A DNA stretch of 64,000 bases, taken from positions 1-64,000 of the forward strand of contig JBDXFZ010000041.1 of the NCBI GenBank assembly GCA_039990395.1, read 5' to 3'. This DNA comes from CALINF01 sp039990395 (GTDB taxonomy: Bacteria; Pseudomonadota; Gammaproteobacteria; Pseudomonadales; Halieaceae). Positions 37,969-46,347 of the stretch are shown in pieces. Below the pieces are notes generated by a model that worked only from the letters and a program-made list of their open reading frames with translations, was not told where the DNA came from and did no database searches. Each line of letters starts with the position of its first letter. The first letter of the stretch is position 1. The position numbers and the translations under genes are program-made.

Positions 37969-37984
37969 CTGTACGTACATACAG
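37969..37984. promoter_or_regulatory. LexA box upstream of imuA
   Basis: CTGTACGTACATACAG matches the gammaproteobacterial LexA consensus CTG-N10-CAG exactly. It lies 36 bp upstream of the imuA ATG. The flanks are A/T-rich, as usual for SOS boxes. A possible -10 box TATATT directly follows it. Confidence 0.85.
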
Positions 37985-38020
37985 TATATTGAGACACACT
38001 CCCCCACGAGGTTAATTGCC

Positions 38021-38758
38021 ATGAACGAGACACTACAGCAAGTCTTTAGCCGCCAGGACACCTGGCGTGGACAAGCCAGCGCATTTCCGCTGGGTAGCAG
38101 TTCCGCCAACGGCGCCGAGCATCACCCCGACACCCTGTCCAGTGGCTACAGCACGCTGGATTCTGCGCTGCATGGCAATGGCTGGCCCACAGGCAACACC
38201 ATCGAATTGCTCAGCGACAGCAACGGCATGGGGGCCATGGGCGTATTTCTACCGGCCATGGAAAAACTGAGCACCCAGGGCCGCTGGCAGGTATTCATTG
38301 CCCCACCCTACACGCCTTATGCGCCCTTGTTGGAAGCCCGTGGTATCGACTCACAACAGATATTGCTGGTGCATCCACAAAGTCGCGAAGACCTGCTGTG
38401 GAGCACCGAGCAGGCCTTGCGCAGCACCACCTGCAGCGCAGTATTCAGTTGGCTCGGCGCCAGTGAGTACCGCTACAGCGAACTGCGCAAGCTGCAGTTA
38501 GCCGCAGCAGGCACCGACACATTGGGAGTATTGTTTCGCCCTACCGAAGCCGCACATAACCATGCGCCGGCCGGCCTGCGCCTGCAAATGCGCGAATACC
38601 GCAAGGTGCACATCCTCAAACAACGCGGTGGCAAGCAGTATATGGATGTTGAGCTGCCGCCATCGGAAGATGTACCCCATCAGCCACAGTTGTGGGAGTT
38701 ACCGGCCACGTCATTTGACACATCGGCAAGGCATGGAGGGGCGGTAGCGAACTACTGA
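38021..38758 (+). CDS. imuA: ImuA, SOS mutagenesis cassette protein (RecA/SulA-like)
   Basis: This 245-residue protein is of the ImuA/SulA-like family, with a RecA-like core (LDSALHGNGWPTGNTIELLS, FLPAMEKLSTQGRWQVFIAP, DLLWSTEQALRS, SWLGASEYRYSELRKLQLAA). The P-loop region (SNGMGAMGV) lacks the GKS/T of true Walker A, as is common in ImuA. It works with ImuB and the error-prone polymerase DnaE2 in DNA damage-induced mutagenesis. It has a perfect LexA box 36 bp upstream. Unusually, imuB is not the next gene but lies 3.7 kb downstream. Confidence 0.88.
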   Translation: MNETLQQVFSRQDTWRGQASAFPLGSSSANGAEHHPDTLSSGYSTLDSALHGNGWPTGNTIELLSDSNGMGAMGVFLPAMEKLSTQGRWQVFIAPPYTPYAPLLEARGIDSQQILLVHPQSREDLLWSTEQALRSTTCSAVFSWLGASEYRYSELRKLQLAAAGTDTLGVLFRPTEAAHNHAPAGLRLQMREYRKVHILKQRGGKQYMDVELPPSEDVPHQPQLWELPATSFDTSARHGGAVANY

Positions 38759-38932
38759 TATGGGTCGCATAGATGCACGGGGCCTTCCCATCGACCAATG
38801 CTCAACCTGTCAAAACAGTATGAACCGAGCGCTGCGCGAAGATTAACCAGCACTTGATGTGCCGCAATTGGCAAGCGGCCAAAATAGTTCTATAACTGTT
38901 TGCCTGAATATTTCCTATGGATTGATATTGGC

Positions 38933-39367
38933 ATGCAAGACCTTCCTCATCTCTATAGCGTTCACGCAACCGCTGCTCAAGACGGCTATGTTTCCGTTAA
39001 AGCCGACGACCTGAGCGAAATTGTTACGGCCCCTCCGGCAGAGTTTGGCGGTCCCGGCGATAAATGGTCACCCGAGTCGCTGCTGGTGGCGTCCATTGCA
39101 GATTGTTTTATCCTGACGTTTCGCGCCGTATCACGTGCGTCTAAACTGGACTGGGCAAGTATCACCTGCACAGCCGAGGGCAAGCTGGAGCGCATAGAAC
39201 GCAACACGCAGTTCACCCAGATTACAGTGAAAGTCACGTTGATCGTGCCTGAGGGTACAGATACAGAAAAAGCTGAGCGGTTGTTGCATAAGTCCGAAGA
39301 GGCGTGCCTGATCACCAACTCCCTTAAGGCCAGCAGTCACCTGGAGGCAATTGTCCAGATTGCATAG
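38933..39367 (+). CDS. OsmC family protein
   Basis: This 144-residue protein has the OsmC fold, related to thiol-dependent peroxidases. Features are EFGGPGDKWSPESLLVASIA, the Cys in SIADCFILTFRAVS and a second Cys near SEEACLITNSL. In this branch both active-site cysteines are kept, but the substrate is uncertain. The ATG at 38933 begins a short typical N-terminus. It lies 36 nt before the DUF2788 gene and may start a four-gene operon ending with the macrodomain gene. Confidence 0.85.
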   Translation: MQDLPHLYSVHATAAQDGYVSVKADDLSEIVTAPPAEFGGPGDKWSPESLLVASIADCFILTFRAVSRASKLDWASITCTAEGKLERIERNTQFTQITVKVTLIVPEGTDTEKAERLLHKSEEACLITNSLKASSHLEAIVQIA

Positions 39368-39402
39368 CATTTTGCCGGCAGTGACGCAGAGCCAATGCAA
39401 TA

Positions 39403-39609
39403 ATGGATGAATGGCTAACCGAATATGGCGTCACACTGGGTGTTGGCGCACTTATCCTGTTCATGATATTCATCGTCTGGGATTTGGCCAAACGCAGTAA
39501 TGCAGGAAGATTCGGCACGATAATCCTCTATGTTGGCTTAGCTATGGGGATCCTGGGTTTCCTGATCAAAGTCGTTATCACCTATCTGCTGGAGAACGCC
39601 GGCGTCTGA
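39403..39609 (+). CDS. DUF2788 family small membrane protein
   Basis: This 68-residue protein has two membrane segments (about 8-28, LGVGALILFMIFIVWDLA, and about 38-60, IILYVGLAMGILGFLIK) joined by a short basic loop (AKRSNAGRFG). It matches DUF2788 proteins of gammaproteobacteria, whose function is unknown. It is 16 nt from the next gene. Confidence 0.85.
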   Translation: MDEWLTEYGVTLGVGALILFMIFIVWDLAKRSNAGRFGTIILYVGLAMGILGFLIKVVITYLLENAGV

Positions 39610-39625
39610 TTCGAAGGATGTTGTA

Positions 39626-39859
39626 ATGCTTGAGCTCCGACCCAACTGCGAACGCTGCGACTGCGACCTAACGCCAGAGAGTAGTGATGCTCGCATATGT
39701 ACATTTGAATGCACGTTTTGCAAAGACTGCGTAGAGGGTGCCCTGCAGGGCGTCTGTCCCAACTGTGGCGGCAACTTCGAAAAGCGACCGATCAGGCCGC
39801 CCGTGGCATTAGCAAAGTTTCCCGCATCAACACGGCGAGTTCATAAGCAGGAGCCCTGA
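39626..39859 (+). CDS. DUF1272 cysteine-rich protein
   Basis: This 77-residue protein has paired cysteines in CERCDCDL, CTFECTFCKDC and CPNCGG, giving a likely double zinc-ribbon. It matches DUF1272 (MLELRPNCERCD start). Function is unknown. Its TGA stop is directly followed by the GTG of the macrodomain gene, so the two are tightly linked. Confidence 0.88.
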   Translation: MLELRPNCERCDCDLTPESSDARICTFECTFCKDCVEGALQGVCPNCGGNFEKRPIRPPVALAKFPASTRRVHKQEP

Positions 39860-40378
39860 GTGAAGCATATCCGCCTTATGCTCGGAGATATCACCGCGCT
39901 ACAGGCAGACGCTATCGTGAACGCCGCCAATCCGAAAATGCTTGGGGGTGGCGGTGTTGATGGTGCCATTCACCGCGCCGCCGGGCCCGACCTACTGGCA
40001 GCTTGCAGGGCAGTGCCTGAACACGATGGTGTACGCTGCCCGATTGGTGAAGCCCGCATTACCTCTGCCGGCAATCTCAACTGCCGACATGTCATCCATA
40101 CTGTGGGGCCGCGCTACCTACTTGACCCCGATCCGCAGCTGTTGCTGGACAGTGCTTACACCCACACACTAAACCTCGCGGTAACACATGGTTGCCGCAG
40201 CGTGGCGCTCCCCGCGGTGTCATGTGGGGTATACGGTTATCCTCTGGAAGAGGCAGGGGAAATTGCGCTAGCGGTTGCAGCGCGCAAAGAATACCGCAGC
40301 CTGGACATCACCTTCTGCCTGTTCAGTCAGGCAAACCTTGATATCTGGACTGCGGTGTACACGCAGATGTGCGACTAG
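39860..40378 (+). CDS. Macrodomain protein, O-acetyl-ADP-ribose deacetylase type
   Basis: This 172-residue single macrodomain is of the YmdB/MacroD class. It has DAIVNAANPKMLGGGGVDGAIH, where the Asn and GGGVDGAI elements bind ADP-ribose and catalyse deacetylation or removal of mono-ADP-ribose, and then HTVGPRY and VALPAVSCGVYGYP. It starts with GTG right after DUF1272. Its TAG stop shares a CTAG palindrome with the stop of the convergent DUF885 gene. Confidence 0.93.
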   Translation: MKHIRLMLGDITALQADAIVNAANPKMLGGGGVDGAIHRAAGPDLLAACRAVPEHDGVRCPIGEARITSAGNLNCRHVIHTVGPRYLLDPDPQLLLDSAYTHTLNLAVTHGCRSVALPAVSCGVYGYPLEEAGEIALAVAARKEYRSLDITFCLFSQANLDIWTAVYTQMCD

Positions 40379-42252
40379 CCTGCCTGGCTTGCCGCAATCA
40401 TGGCATCGACTTTCTGCTCGAGAATCGACAATGGCACAGGGCCATCTTTTAACACTTCATCGTGGAAGGCACGAATGTCAAAGTCGTCGCCCATCGCTGT
40501 GCGAGCTTTTTCACGTAACTCAACGATCTTGAGCTTCCCAATCATATAGGCTGTAGCCTGACCGGGCATTGCGATGTAACGCTCGATTGCTTTGGTAGAG
40601 TCGCCGACTGAGTTGGGCGTGTTGGCTACCAGGTAATCGATGGCCTCTTCGCGAGTCCAGCGCTTCTGGTGAATACCGGTATCAACCACCAGGCGGCACG
40701 CGCGCCACAGTTCCATGGCCAAGCGACCAAAGTCAGAATACGGGTCCTGGTAGAAACCCATCTCCTTGGGTAGTTGCTCGGTGTATAAACCCCAGCCCTC
40801 GGTATACGCGGTGAAACTCGAATACTTCTGGAAATCTGGAATGCCCTGCAGCTCGACAGAAATAGCGCGTTGCATATGGTGACCAGGAACACCTTCATGA
40901 TAGGCCAGCGCCTCCATTTGGTACTTGGGCATATCCATCATGTTGTACAGGTTGGCGTAGTAAATGCCGGGGCGTGAACCATCTGGTGGTGGCCCCTGAT
41001 AGAAGGCCTTACCGGCTGATTGCTCTCGAAACGCCTCAACACGCTTAACCGTGAGCTCTGCTTTAGGCAGCAAGCCAAATACTTCTGGCAGACGCGCGCG
41101 CATGACATCAATCAGGCGAGTGGCTTCTGCCAGGTACTCGGCACGCCCCTCATCTGTGGTTGGGTAGTAGAATTGCTCGTCCTCGCGCATGAAGACGAAA
41201 AACTCGTTTAGCGAACCTTCGAAGCCTACCTTGTTCTTAATGGCTTCCATCTCGGCGTGAATACGCTCAACCTCGCGCAGGCCAATCTCATGTACTTCGT
41301 CTGCGCTCAAGTCAGTAGTGGTATACCAGTTCAGGCGCTGAGCATAAAACTTGTCGCCTTCAGCAAACTTCCACACACCGTCGGCATCAGGCGCGTTTTT
41401 AGCCTGCTCTTCCAGTGCCGCAATCAATCGCTCATAGGCGGGCTTAACCACGCCAGTCAATGCAGTGCGCGCCTCCACGAGTAATGTCTCGCGAGTGGCC
41501 TCATCCACATCCAGTGCGGCAACTTTACCTTTGAAGTCGGCCCACAGGGCTGAGTCCTTACCCGACTCATCATAAGGCGCACCGGTGATTACATTCTTCG
41601 ATGACTGAATCATCGGTGGGTACTGCCAGTCTGCCAGCAAGAAATTCTTCTGCGTGCGGATCTCCATCTGCTCGATGACCTGATCAAACCAGATGCCAAC
41701 GCCATTCAGTCGCGCGATGTAATCCTGTGCATCCTTAAGCTCATTCACTCGCAGGATATTGATCAGACTGCTGGCCACTGAGGTATGCGGGCCACGGTGC
41801 TGATGAATAACAAATCGGTGGTAACGAAAATCATCCGAGACCAGCGCGCGCTCTAAGCCGAGTTTGTACAGGTCATAGGACAATTGATTGGCGGTATCCA
41901 GCGCGGCGCGATCAAATTCGGCCAGCTGCTGCAAGCGCGCTTCATTCATTGCGCGCGTTTCCTGCCTGAATGATTCGGCAGCAGAGTTCCACTTATCCTG
42001 ATTAGTCTTGATACCACGATACGTGGCGGTCTGCGGATAGCGCGCCATATCGACAGCGTAGTTCTCGTCGAGAAAGGCTCTGAAGGCGGCAGCAACTGCA
42101 GCGTTTGATGTTGGCTCTAGAGCCGGCTGGTCAGCGGTTTCAGCGACGGCTGGTGTCATTTCTTCCGCAACGGGTTTCTCGTCTGCGGAGCAGCCAGTTA
42201 GCGCAAGCGTAACGGCGACAGCCAGACTTGCCATTGTAAATAGTGTCTTCAA
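40375..42252 (-). CDS. DUF885 family lipoprotein (putative metallopeptidase)
   Basis: This 625-residue secreted lipoprotein starts at TTG 42252 with AGGAG upstream, giving a signal peptide (ASLAVAVTLALTGC) with lipobox LTGC. The mature protein is helical and contains AYHEGVPGHHMQRAIS, the putative zinc site of the family, followed by TEGWGLYTEQL. Homologues are regarded as periplasmic peptidases, but activity is seldom shown. It is convergent with the macrodomain gene. The imuB LexA box lies 170 bp upstream, in the divergent gap. Confidence 0.9.
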   Translation of the reverse strand: MKTLFTMASLAVAVTLALTGCSADEKPVAEEMTPAVAETADQPALEPTSNAAVAAAFRAFLDENYAVDMARYPQTATYRGIKTNQDKWNSAAESFRQETRAMNEARLQQLAEFDRAALDTANQLSYDLYKLGLERALVSDDFRYHRFVIHQHRGPHTSVASSLINILRVNELKDAQDYIARLNGVGIWFDQVIEQMEIRTQKNFLLADWQYPPMIQSSKNVITGAPYDESGKDSALWADFKGKVAALDVDEATRETLLVEARTALTGVVKPAYERLIAALEEQAKNAPDADGVWKFAEGDKFYAQRLNWYTTTDLSADEVHEIGLREVERIHAEMEAIKNKVGFEGSLNEFFVFMREDEQFYYPTTDEGRAEYLAEATRLIDVMRARLPEVFGLLPKAELTVKRVEAFREQSAGKAFYQGPPPDGSRPGIYYANLYNMMDMPKYQMEALAYHEGVPGHHMQRAISVELQGIPDFQKYSSFTAYTEGWGLYTEQLPKEMGFYQDPYSDFGRLAMELWRACRLVVDTGIHQKRWTREEAIDYLVANTPNSVGDSTKAIERYIAMPGQATAYMIGKLKIVELREKARTAMGDDFDIRAFHDEVLKDGPVPLSILEQKVDAMIAASQAG

Positions 42253-42420
42253 GTTTGGTCTCCTGGTTCCTACAGCTCTGTTGATAGACCTGCAGTAGGG
42301 TGTAATTACGGCTTTGACAGCCTTTGGGCCGTCAAAAATGGCGCGCATAGTGCCGTAATTGCGCAAAAATTTCCACTTTCGCTGTGCAGGCGATGGACAC
42401 TTTTGGACTTCTCATTAATA

Positions 42421-42436
42421 CTGTATATATGTACAG
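42421..42436. promoter_or_regulatory. LexA box upstream of imuB, inside a 30-bp palindrome
   Basis: CTGTATATATGTACAG is a perfect CTG-N10-CAG box. It is the core of a 30-bp dyad (42414-42443) with identical 12-bp arms ATTAATACTGTA and TACAGTATTAAT around a 6-bp centre. A rightward -35 TTGGAC (42403-42408) and -10 TATATG (42426-42431), 17 bp apart, overlap it, so bound LexA would block the promoter. Confidence 0.88.
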
Positions 42437-42511
42437 TATTAATGACTATAGAATGCCCCTCCTGCCCCCCGGAAATTCTCCCGGCAGGCCCTGCTGGCAC
42501 AGGAGCCTGCG

Positions 42512-43939
42512 GTGAGCCTTTGGCTATGCCTGCGTTTTGAGCGGCTTGCACTCGAAGCCCTGTCCCATAGCGAGGATCAACCTATTGCTGTGCTAGCCCG
42601 CCAGCGTGTGATTTGCGCCAACGACAATGCCAGCACTTTAGGCATATGCCCGGATATGGGCACCGCAACCGTGCGTGCGCTGGCAGGAGCAGAGCCAGTT
42701 AAGTTACTGGAGCGCGACACCGACAGCGAGCAGCGTTATATGCATCAGCTCTGCTGCTGGGCTTACAGTATTACCCCCACGCTGCACGACTACCGGGAGA
42801 ACTGTCTGCAGCTGGAGATCGGCGGCTGTATCAGTCTTTTCAAAGGGCTGGAGGCACTGCTAGCTGAAGTAAGAGCCGGCATAAGCAGCCGTAATGTCAG
42901 CGCACAGTATGGTCTGGCCGCCACACCCAAGGCCGCCTGGTTACTCTCCTTCGCCGACAGCAGTACGGCGCTGGCATTTGAGCAACCACTTGAAGAACGT
43001 CTTGCTCCCCTACCACTGACTCTACTCGACACCTTTACCAAGCAAGTTGACTCACTACGCCGAGCAGGGCTACATCATTTTCGGGACATCCTGTCTCTTC
43101 CAAGTAGCGCATTGGGTCGACGCTGCGGCAAAGACTTTACCCACTTTTTGCAGCAAGCACTGGGGCAGCAAGAAGATCTGCAGACCAACTTCCAGCCTCC
43201 AGCAGAGTTCAGTGATGCCTACTGGTTTGGCTACGAGGTCAAAGCCAACGAGGAAATGCAGCCTGCCATCGAACTCCTGCTGCAGTCCCTGTGTCATTTT
43301 CTGCGTAATACCCAGTTGCAAACCAGTGACATCAACTGGCAATTTATTGGTGTCGATCGCTCCGCGCACAACATGAGCGTGCGCAGCACGACCAGTCACA
43401 GTGACTGGCGCAACTGGCATAGCCTTACTCGCATCCGCCTGGAACAGAACCCGGTGGGCGTAGGGGTTGAAGGCATCATATTGTGCTGTGAACACCTACG
43501 CGCAGGAGAGCTTGAGAGTGCCGATCTGTTCAGCCCCAACAATCAGCGAGAGCCACTGGGCAGCCTACTTGATCGACTGCGCAGCCGACTCGGACTACAG
43601 GCAATTGCTAAACTGGGATGTCGCGACGAACACCTGCCTGAATACGCCGTTCACCTCAGTCCTGAAAACCCGGGCCAGAACGACGCCGGTAGTCAGGAAT
43701 GCGGCCAACGCCCGTTCTGGCTGATGCCCCGGCCTGAACCTGTGCAACAGAACGGGCCAAGACTGTACTGGAATGGCAAGTTAACGTTGGTGTACGGCCC
43801 AGAAAGAATAGAAGACAACTGGTGGAGTGAGCCGGTTAGTCGCGACTACTACATTGCCCAGAACGGCAGTGGTCAATATTACTGGGTGTTTCGCGACCGG
43901 CGGATACGCCAGTGGTTTATTCATGGTGTATTTGCGTAA
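42512..43939 (+). CDS. imuB: ImuB, Y-family polymerase-like SOS mutagenesis protein
   Basis: This 475-residue Y-family homologue has lost catalysis. The first palm motif reads LWLCLRFERLALEAL without the usual Asp, and the second (QLEIGGCISLFKG) lacks the Asp-Glu pair. ImuB is known as a scaffold linking ImuA and DnaE2 to the beta clamp. The C-terminal part (QRPFWLMPRPEPVQQNGPRL, YYWVFRDRRIRQWFIHGVFA) is typical of the family. It starts with GTG after AGGAG and has its own LexA box 76 bp upstream. It is separated from both imuA and dnaE2. Confidence 0.92.
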   Translation: MSLWLCLRFERLALEALSHSEDQPIAVLARQRVICANDNASTLGICPDMGTATVRALAGAEPVKLLERDTDSEQRYMHQLCCWAYSITPTLHDYRENCLQLEIGGCISLFKGLEALLAEVRAGISSRNVSAQYGLAATPKAAWLLSFADSSTALAFEQPLEERLAPLPLTLLDTFTKQVDSLRRAGLHHFRDILSLPSSALGRRCGKDFTHFLQQALGQQEDLQTNFQPPAEFSDAYWFGYEVKANEEMQPAIELLLQSLCHFLRNTQLQTSDINWQFIGVDRSAHNMSVRSTTSHSDWRNWHSLTRIRLEQNPVGVGVEGIILCCEHLRAGELESADLFSPNNQREPLGSLLDRLRSRLGLQAIAKLGCRDEHLPEYAVHLSPENPGQNDAGSQECGQRPFWLMPRPEPVQQNGPRLYWNGKLTLVYGPERIEDNWWSEPVSRDYYIAQNGSGQYYWVFRDRRIRQWFIHGVFA

Positions 43940-43942
43940 AAC

Positions 43943-44509
43943 TCAATCGGCGGCGCTGTCGTTTTCTATGTTGCGCCCCTGCTCCACCCAGATCAAATCG
44001 TCACTAGCAAATCCGAGGGCATTGGCACGCTCGATAAAGCGCTCGCGCACAGTGTCATCGATCTGAGGGGTACGAGAAAGCAACCATAGATAATCATTCG
44101 TATTGCCCGAGATAAAAGCGTATTGATAGTCCGGATCCAATTCAAATACCACGTAGGAACCATAGAAAGGGCCGAAGAATGACACCTTAAGATGCGCCTG
44201 ATCAGGCTCGCCAACGAAATAGGCTTTGCCCTCTGCCTCGCTCCAGGATTGCTCAGTTGTAGAAAATCCTCTATTGATAACCTTCACACCGCCGTCATCA
44301 CGCATTGAGTAGTTAGCGCTGACATCAACCAAACCACGCTCAAAACTATGATCCAGCCGAGCAACCTCATACCAGTTTCCCAGATAACGGGGTAACTCAA
44401 ACTGACCCACGGGAGATACGCCCTCGGGCATACCAGTACAGCCAGCCAACAATACCAGCACCACTACCGTCAGCAGTTTGTCGCGCACCACACTCGCGTC
44501 TATAACCAT
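43943..44509 (-). CDS. blc: Outer-membrane lipoprotein, lipocalin (Blc)
   Basis: This 188-residue lipoprotein has lipobox LLAGC at about residue 24, the lipocalin signature YLGNWYEVARLDHSFERGL and the second conserved part YLWLLSRTPQID. It probably binds lipids or small hydrophobic ligands at the outer membrane. It is the last gene of a leftward operon: the TAG stop of the GFA gene is directly followed by its ATG. It ends 3 nt from the imuB stop, with no room for terminators. Confidence 0.9.
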   Translation of the reverse strand: MVIDASVVRDKLLTVVVLVLLAGCTGMPEGVSPVGQFELPRYLGNWYEVARLDHSFERGLVDVSANYSMRDDGGVKVINRGFSTTEQSWSEAEGKAYFVGEPDQAHLKVSFFGPFYGSYVVFELDPDYQYAFISGNTNDYLWLLSRTPQIDDTVRERFIERANALGFASDDLIWVEQGRNIENDSAAD

Positions 44510-44935
44510 CTAATGCTTTCCTGTATCCATTATTTGAAGGTCATCGAACATACACCAATTTGCTTTGCGCCTATCCTGCCGCTGCGTCAGAGTCTCATCT
44601 GCAAACGAGATCGACCGCCCGGGCATGAAGGCCCCCGCCGCCTGCATACAAGCTGCATTAACCACAGCATAGTGATCGCCCTCCACCTCGCTAGAAGCAA
44701 GTACCGGCGTGTCACAAAATGTACATTCATGGAACTGAGCTGTTTGTGTGCCATGGGTAACCGTACGATAAAACGCGCTGCGCCGAACGACACATCGCAA
44801 CCGGGTACCGGACTTACTCACCCAGGCAAGCTCTCTGGGCAAGCAATACTCGCACTGACAACAGCGCGGCACTAAAGAATGGTCAACCAACTGCCAATGC
44901 AGTTCGATATTCCCACAGCGGCAACTACCGAACAC
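44510..44935 (-). CDS. GFA family (formaldehyde-activating enzyme-like) protein
   Basis: This 141-residue zinc-binding fold has FGSCRCGNIELHW near the N-terminus and CCQCEYC and ECTFCDTP cysteine clusters. The family is named after the glutathione-dependent formaldehyde-activating enzyme, but most members have no shown activity. The GTG at 44935 is preceded by GAAGG. A longer form beginning with TTG at 44959 would overlap the racemase stop by TTGA. It sits in an operon with racemase and lipocalin genes. Confidence 0.78.
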   Translation of the reverse strand: MFGSCRCGNIELHWQLVDHSLVPRCCQCEYCLPRELAWVSKSGTRLRCVVRRSAFYRTVTHGTQTAQFHECTFCDTPVLASSEVEGDHYAVVNAACMQAAGAFMPGRSISFADETLTQRQDRRKANWCMFDDLQIMDTGKH

Positions 44936-44955
44936 TTGGCAAACCTTCGCGGGTC

Positions 44956-45654
44956 TCAAGAGTCATTAGCAAGTGCCAAGGTAACTGCAGCCTGAGCATG
45001 AATGGCCGTGGTATCAAACATCTTGAGTGGGCTGTGCTTCGGATCAACCAACATTGTAATCTCTGTACAGCCGGCAATAACCGCCTGAGCTCCCTGTGCG
45101 CCAAGTTCTTCAATAATACGCTGATACTCAATTCTGGATCGCTCTTCCACCCGACCAAGACAAAGCTCCTCGTAGATAACACGATGTACTATGTCCCGAT
45201 CATCATCGGCGGGTACCAGCACTTGCAAGCCATGCGCCTCTAAACGGCTACGATAAAACTCCTGCTCCATGGTAAAGCGCGTTCCCAACAGGCCAACGCA
45301 TGACAGCCCGGTCGCTACCACCTCAAGCGCGGTGGCGTCGGCCAGATGCAACAAAGGAATAGAGATAGCGGCGGCCACCTCGTCTGCAACCTTGTGCATC
45401 GTATTAGTACAGATCAGCAAAAAGTCGGCGCCAGCTGCCTCAACCCGTTGCGCCTGTTGCGCCAGTAACGCTCCTGCGTCGCGCCAGGCACCGAGCTGCT
45501 GCAATTGTTCTATCTCAGCGAAATCCACACTCACCATTGCAATAGGCGCCGAGTGCAACTGCCCCAATTCCTTGCGGGTTGCCTCATTAATCAGACGATA
45601 ATAGAGCGCGGTGCTCTCCCAACTCATGCCGCCCAATAGACCGATGGTTTTCAT
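44956..45654 (-). CDS. Aspartate/glutamate racemase family protein (YgeA-like)
   Basis: This 232-residue cofactor-independent racemase-like protein keeps both catalytic cysteines, in LLICTNTMHK and VIAGCTEITML. The N-terminal GLLGGMSWESTALYYRLIN is typical of the YgeA type. Substrate is unknown (aspartate, glutamate, homoserine or others). It is 16 nt downstream of the zinc-ribbon gene, in the leftward operon that ends with the lipocalin. Confidence 0.9.
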   Translation of the reverse strand: MKTIGLLGGMSWESTALYYRLINEATRKELGQLHSAPIAMVSVDFAEIEQLQQLGAWRDAGALLAQQAQRVEAAGADFLLICTNTMHKVADEVAAAISIPLLHLADATALEVVATGLSCVGLLGTRFTMEQEFYRSRLEAHGLQVLVPADDDRDIVHRVIYEELCLGRVEERSRIEYQRIIEELGAQGAQAVIAGCTEITMLVDPKHSPLKMFDTTAIHAQAAVTLALANDS

Positions 45655-45670
45655 AACGCGTAGATAGCCA

Positions 45671-46012
45671 TCAAGCTTTTTTAACGAACTGGGATTTCAA
45701 TTTCATCGCACCGATACCATCAATTTTGCAGTCGATATTATGATCACCCTCCAGGTTCAGGCGAATGTTCTTTACCTTGGTGCCAACCTTTACCACGGAA
45801 GATGAACCTTTCACCTTGAGGTCTTTTATAACCGTGACCGTATCGCCCTCAGCGAGCGCATTGCCATTGGCGTCGACGATAACTCCCTCACTGAGTTCTT
45901 CTACAGCGCCCCCTTGCTGCCATTCATGCCCGCACTCGGGACAGACATAGTGATCCCTGTCTTCATAAACATAATTAGACGAACACTGTGGACATCCTGG
46001 CATTTCGCTCAT
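45671..46012 (-). CDS. PhnA-like zinc-ribbon protein (YjdM)
   Basis: This 113-residue protein has a rubredoxin-like zinc ribbon (CPQC and CPECGHEW) and the PhnA domain (ALAEGDTVTVIKDLKVKGSS, MKLKSQFVKKA). The family was named for phosphonate use but its true role is not known. The ATG at 46012 follows GGAGAG. It is the first gene of the four-gene leftward operon, with an inverted repeat 23 bp upstream. Confidence 0.9.
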   Translation of the reverse strand: MSEMPGCPQCSSNYVYEDRDHYVCPECGHEWQQGGAVEELSEGVIVDANGNALAEGDTVTVIKDLKVKGSSSVVKVGTKVKNIRLNLEGDHNIDCKIDGIGAMKLKSQFVKKA

Positions 46013-46347
46013 TATCTCTCCAATTGGGTATCTTGGTTCTGAACAGAACCACTGCTGCACTCTAAGAATATCACCAAGGCTAAAGCAAAGTTGTCAGAAA
46101 GTTTGTTGCCCGCGCGCGATCTGGAAATAGGCACTACCCCACTCCCCCGTGTAATCACTACCATCATAGGGCGAGCATCGTATTTAGTGGGCAACCCTTG
46201 CCCTTGCCCTTACCTAAGCCGCCAAGATAGCGATTTCGCTGCAAAAACCGTATCATTACCGCCAGAGTTTGGACGTTTTCTTACATCAGAAATGCACGTC
46301 TGGAGCCTATCAGGCCAATTTTAGAGCAACCCGCAAAGGTGAAATAC
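46013..46347. other. Divergent intergenic region between yjdM-type operon and sulfatase
   Basis: This 335-bp gap holds the inverted repeat at 46035-46050, a short triple hexamer CCCTTG CCCTTG CCCTTA (46195-46212) and presumably both divergent promoters. I see no convincing coding frame or near-consensus promoter. Confidence 0.4.
46035..46050. promoter_or_regulatory. Perfect inverted repeat upstream of yjdM-type gene
   Basis: GGTTCTG-AA-CAGAACC is an exact 7-bp dyad 23 bp upstream of the zinc-ribbon gene start, in promoter position. It could be an operator for an unidentified regulator. No family assignment is made. Confidence 0.4.

Noticed and set aside
46195..46212. Triple hexamer CCCTTG-CCCTTG-CCCTTA
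   Set aside because: Too short and single-copy to be a CRISPR or functional repeat; probably simple-sequence noise.
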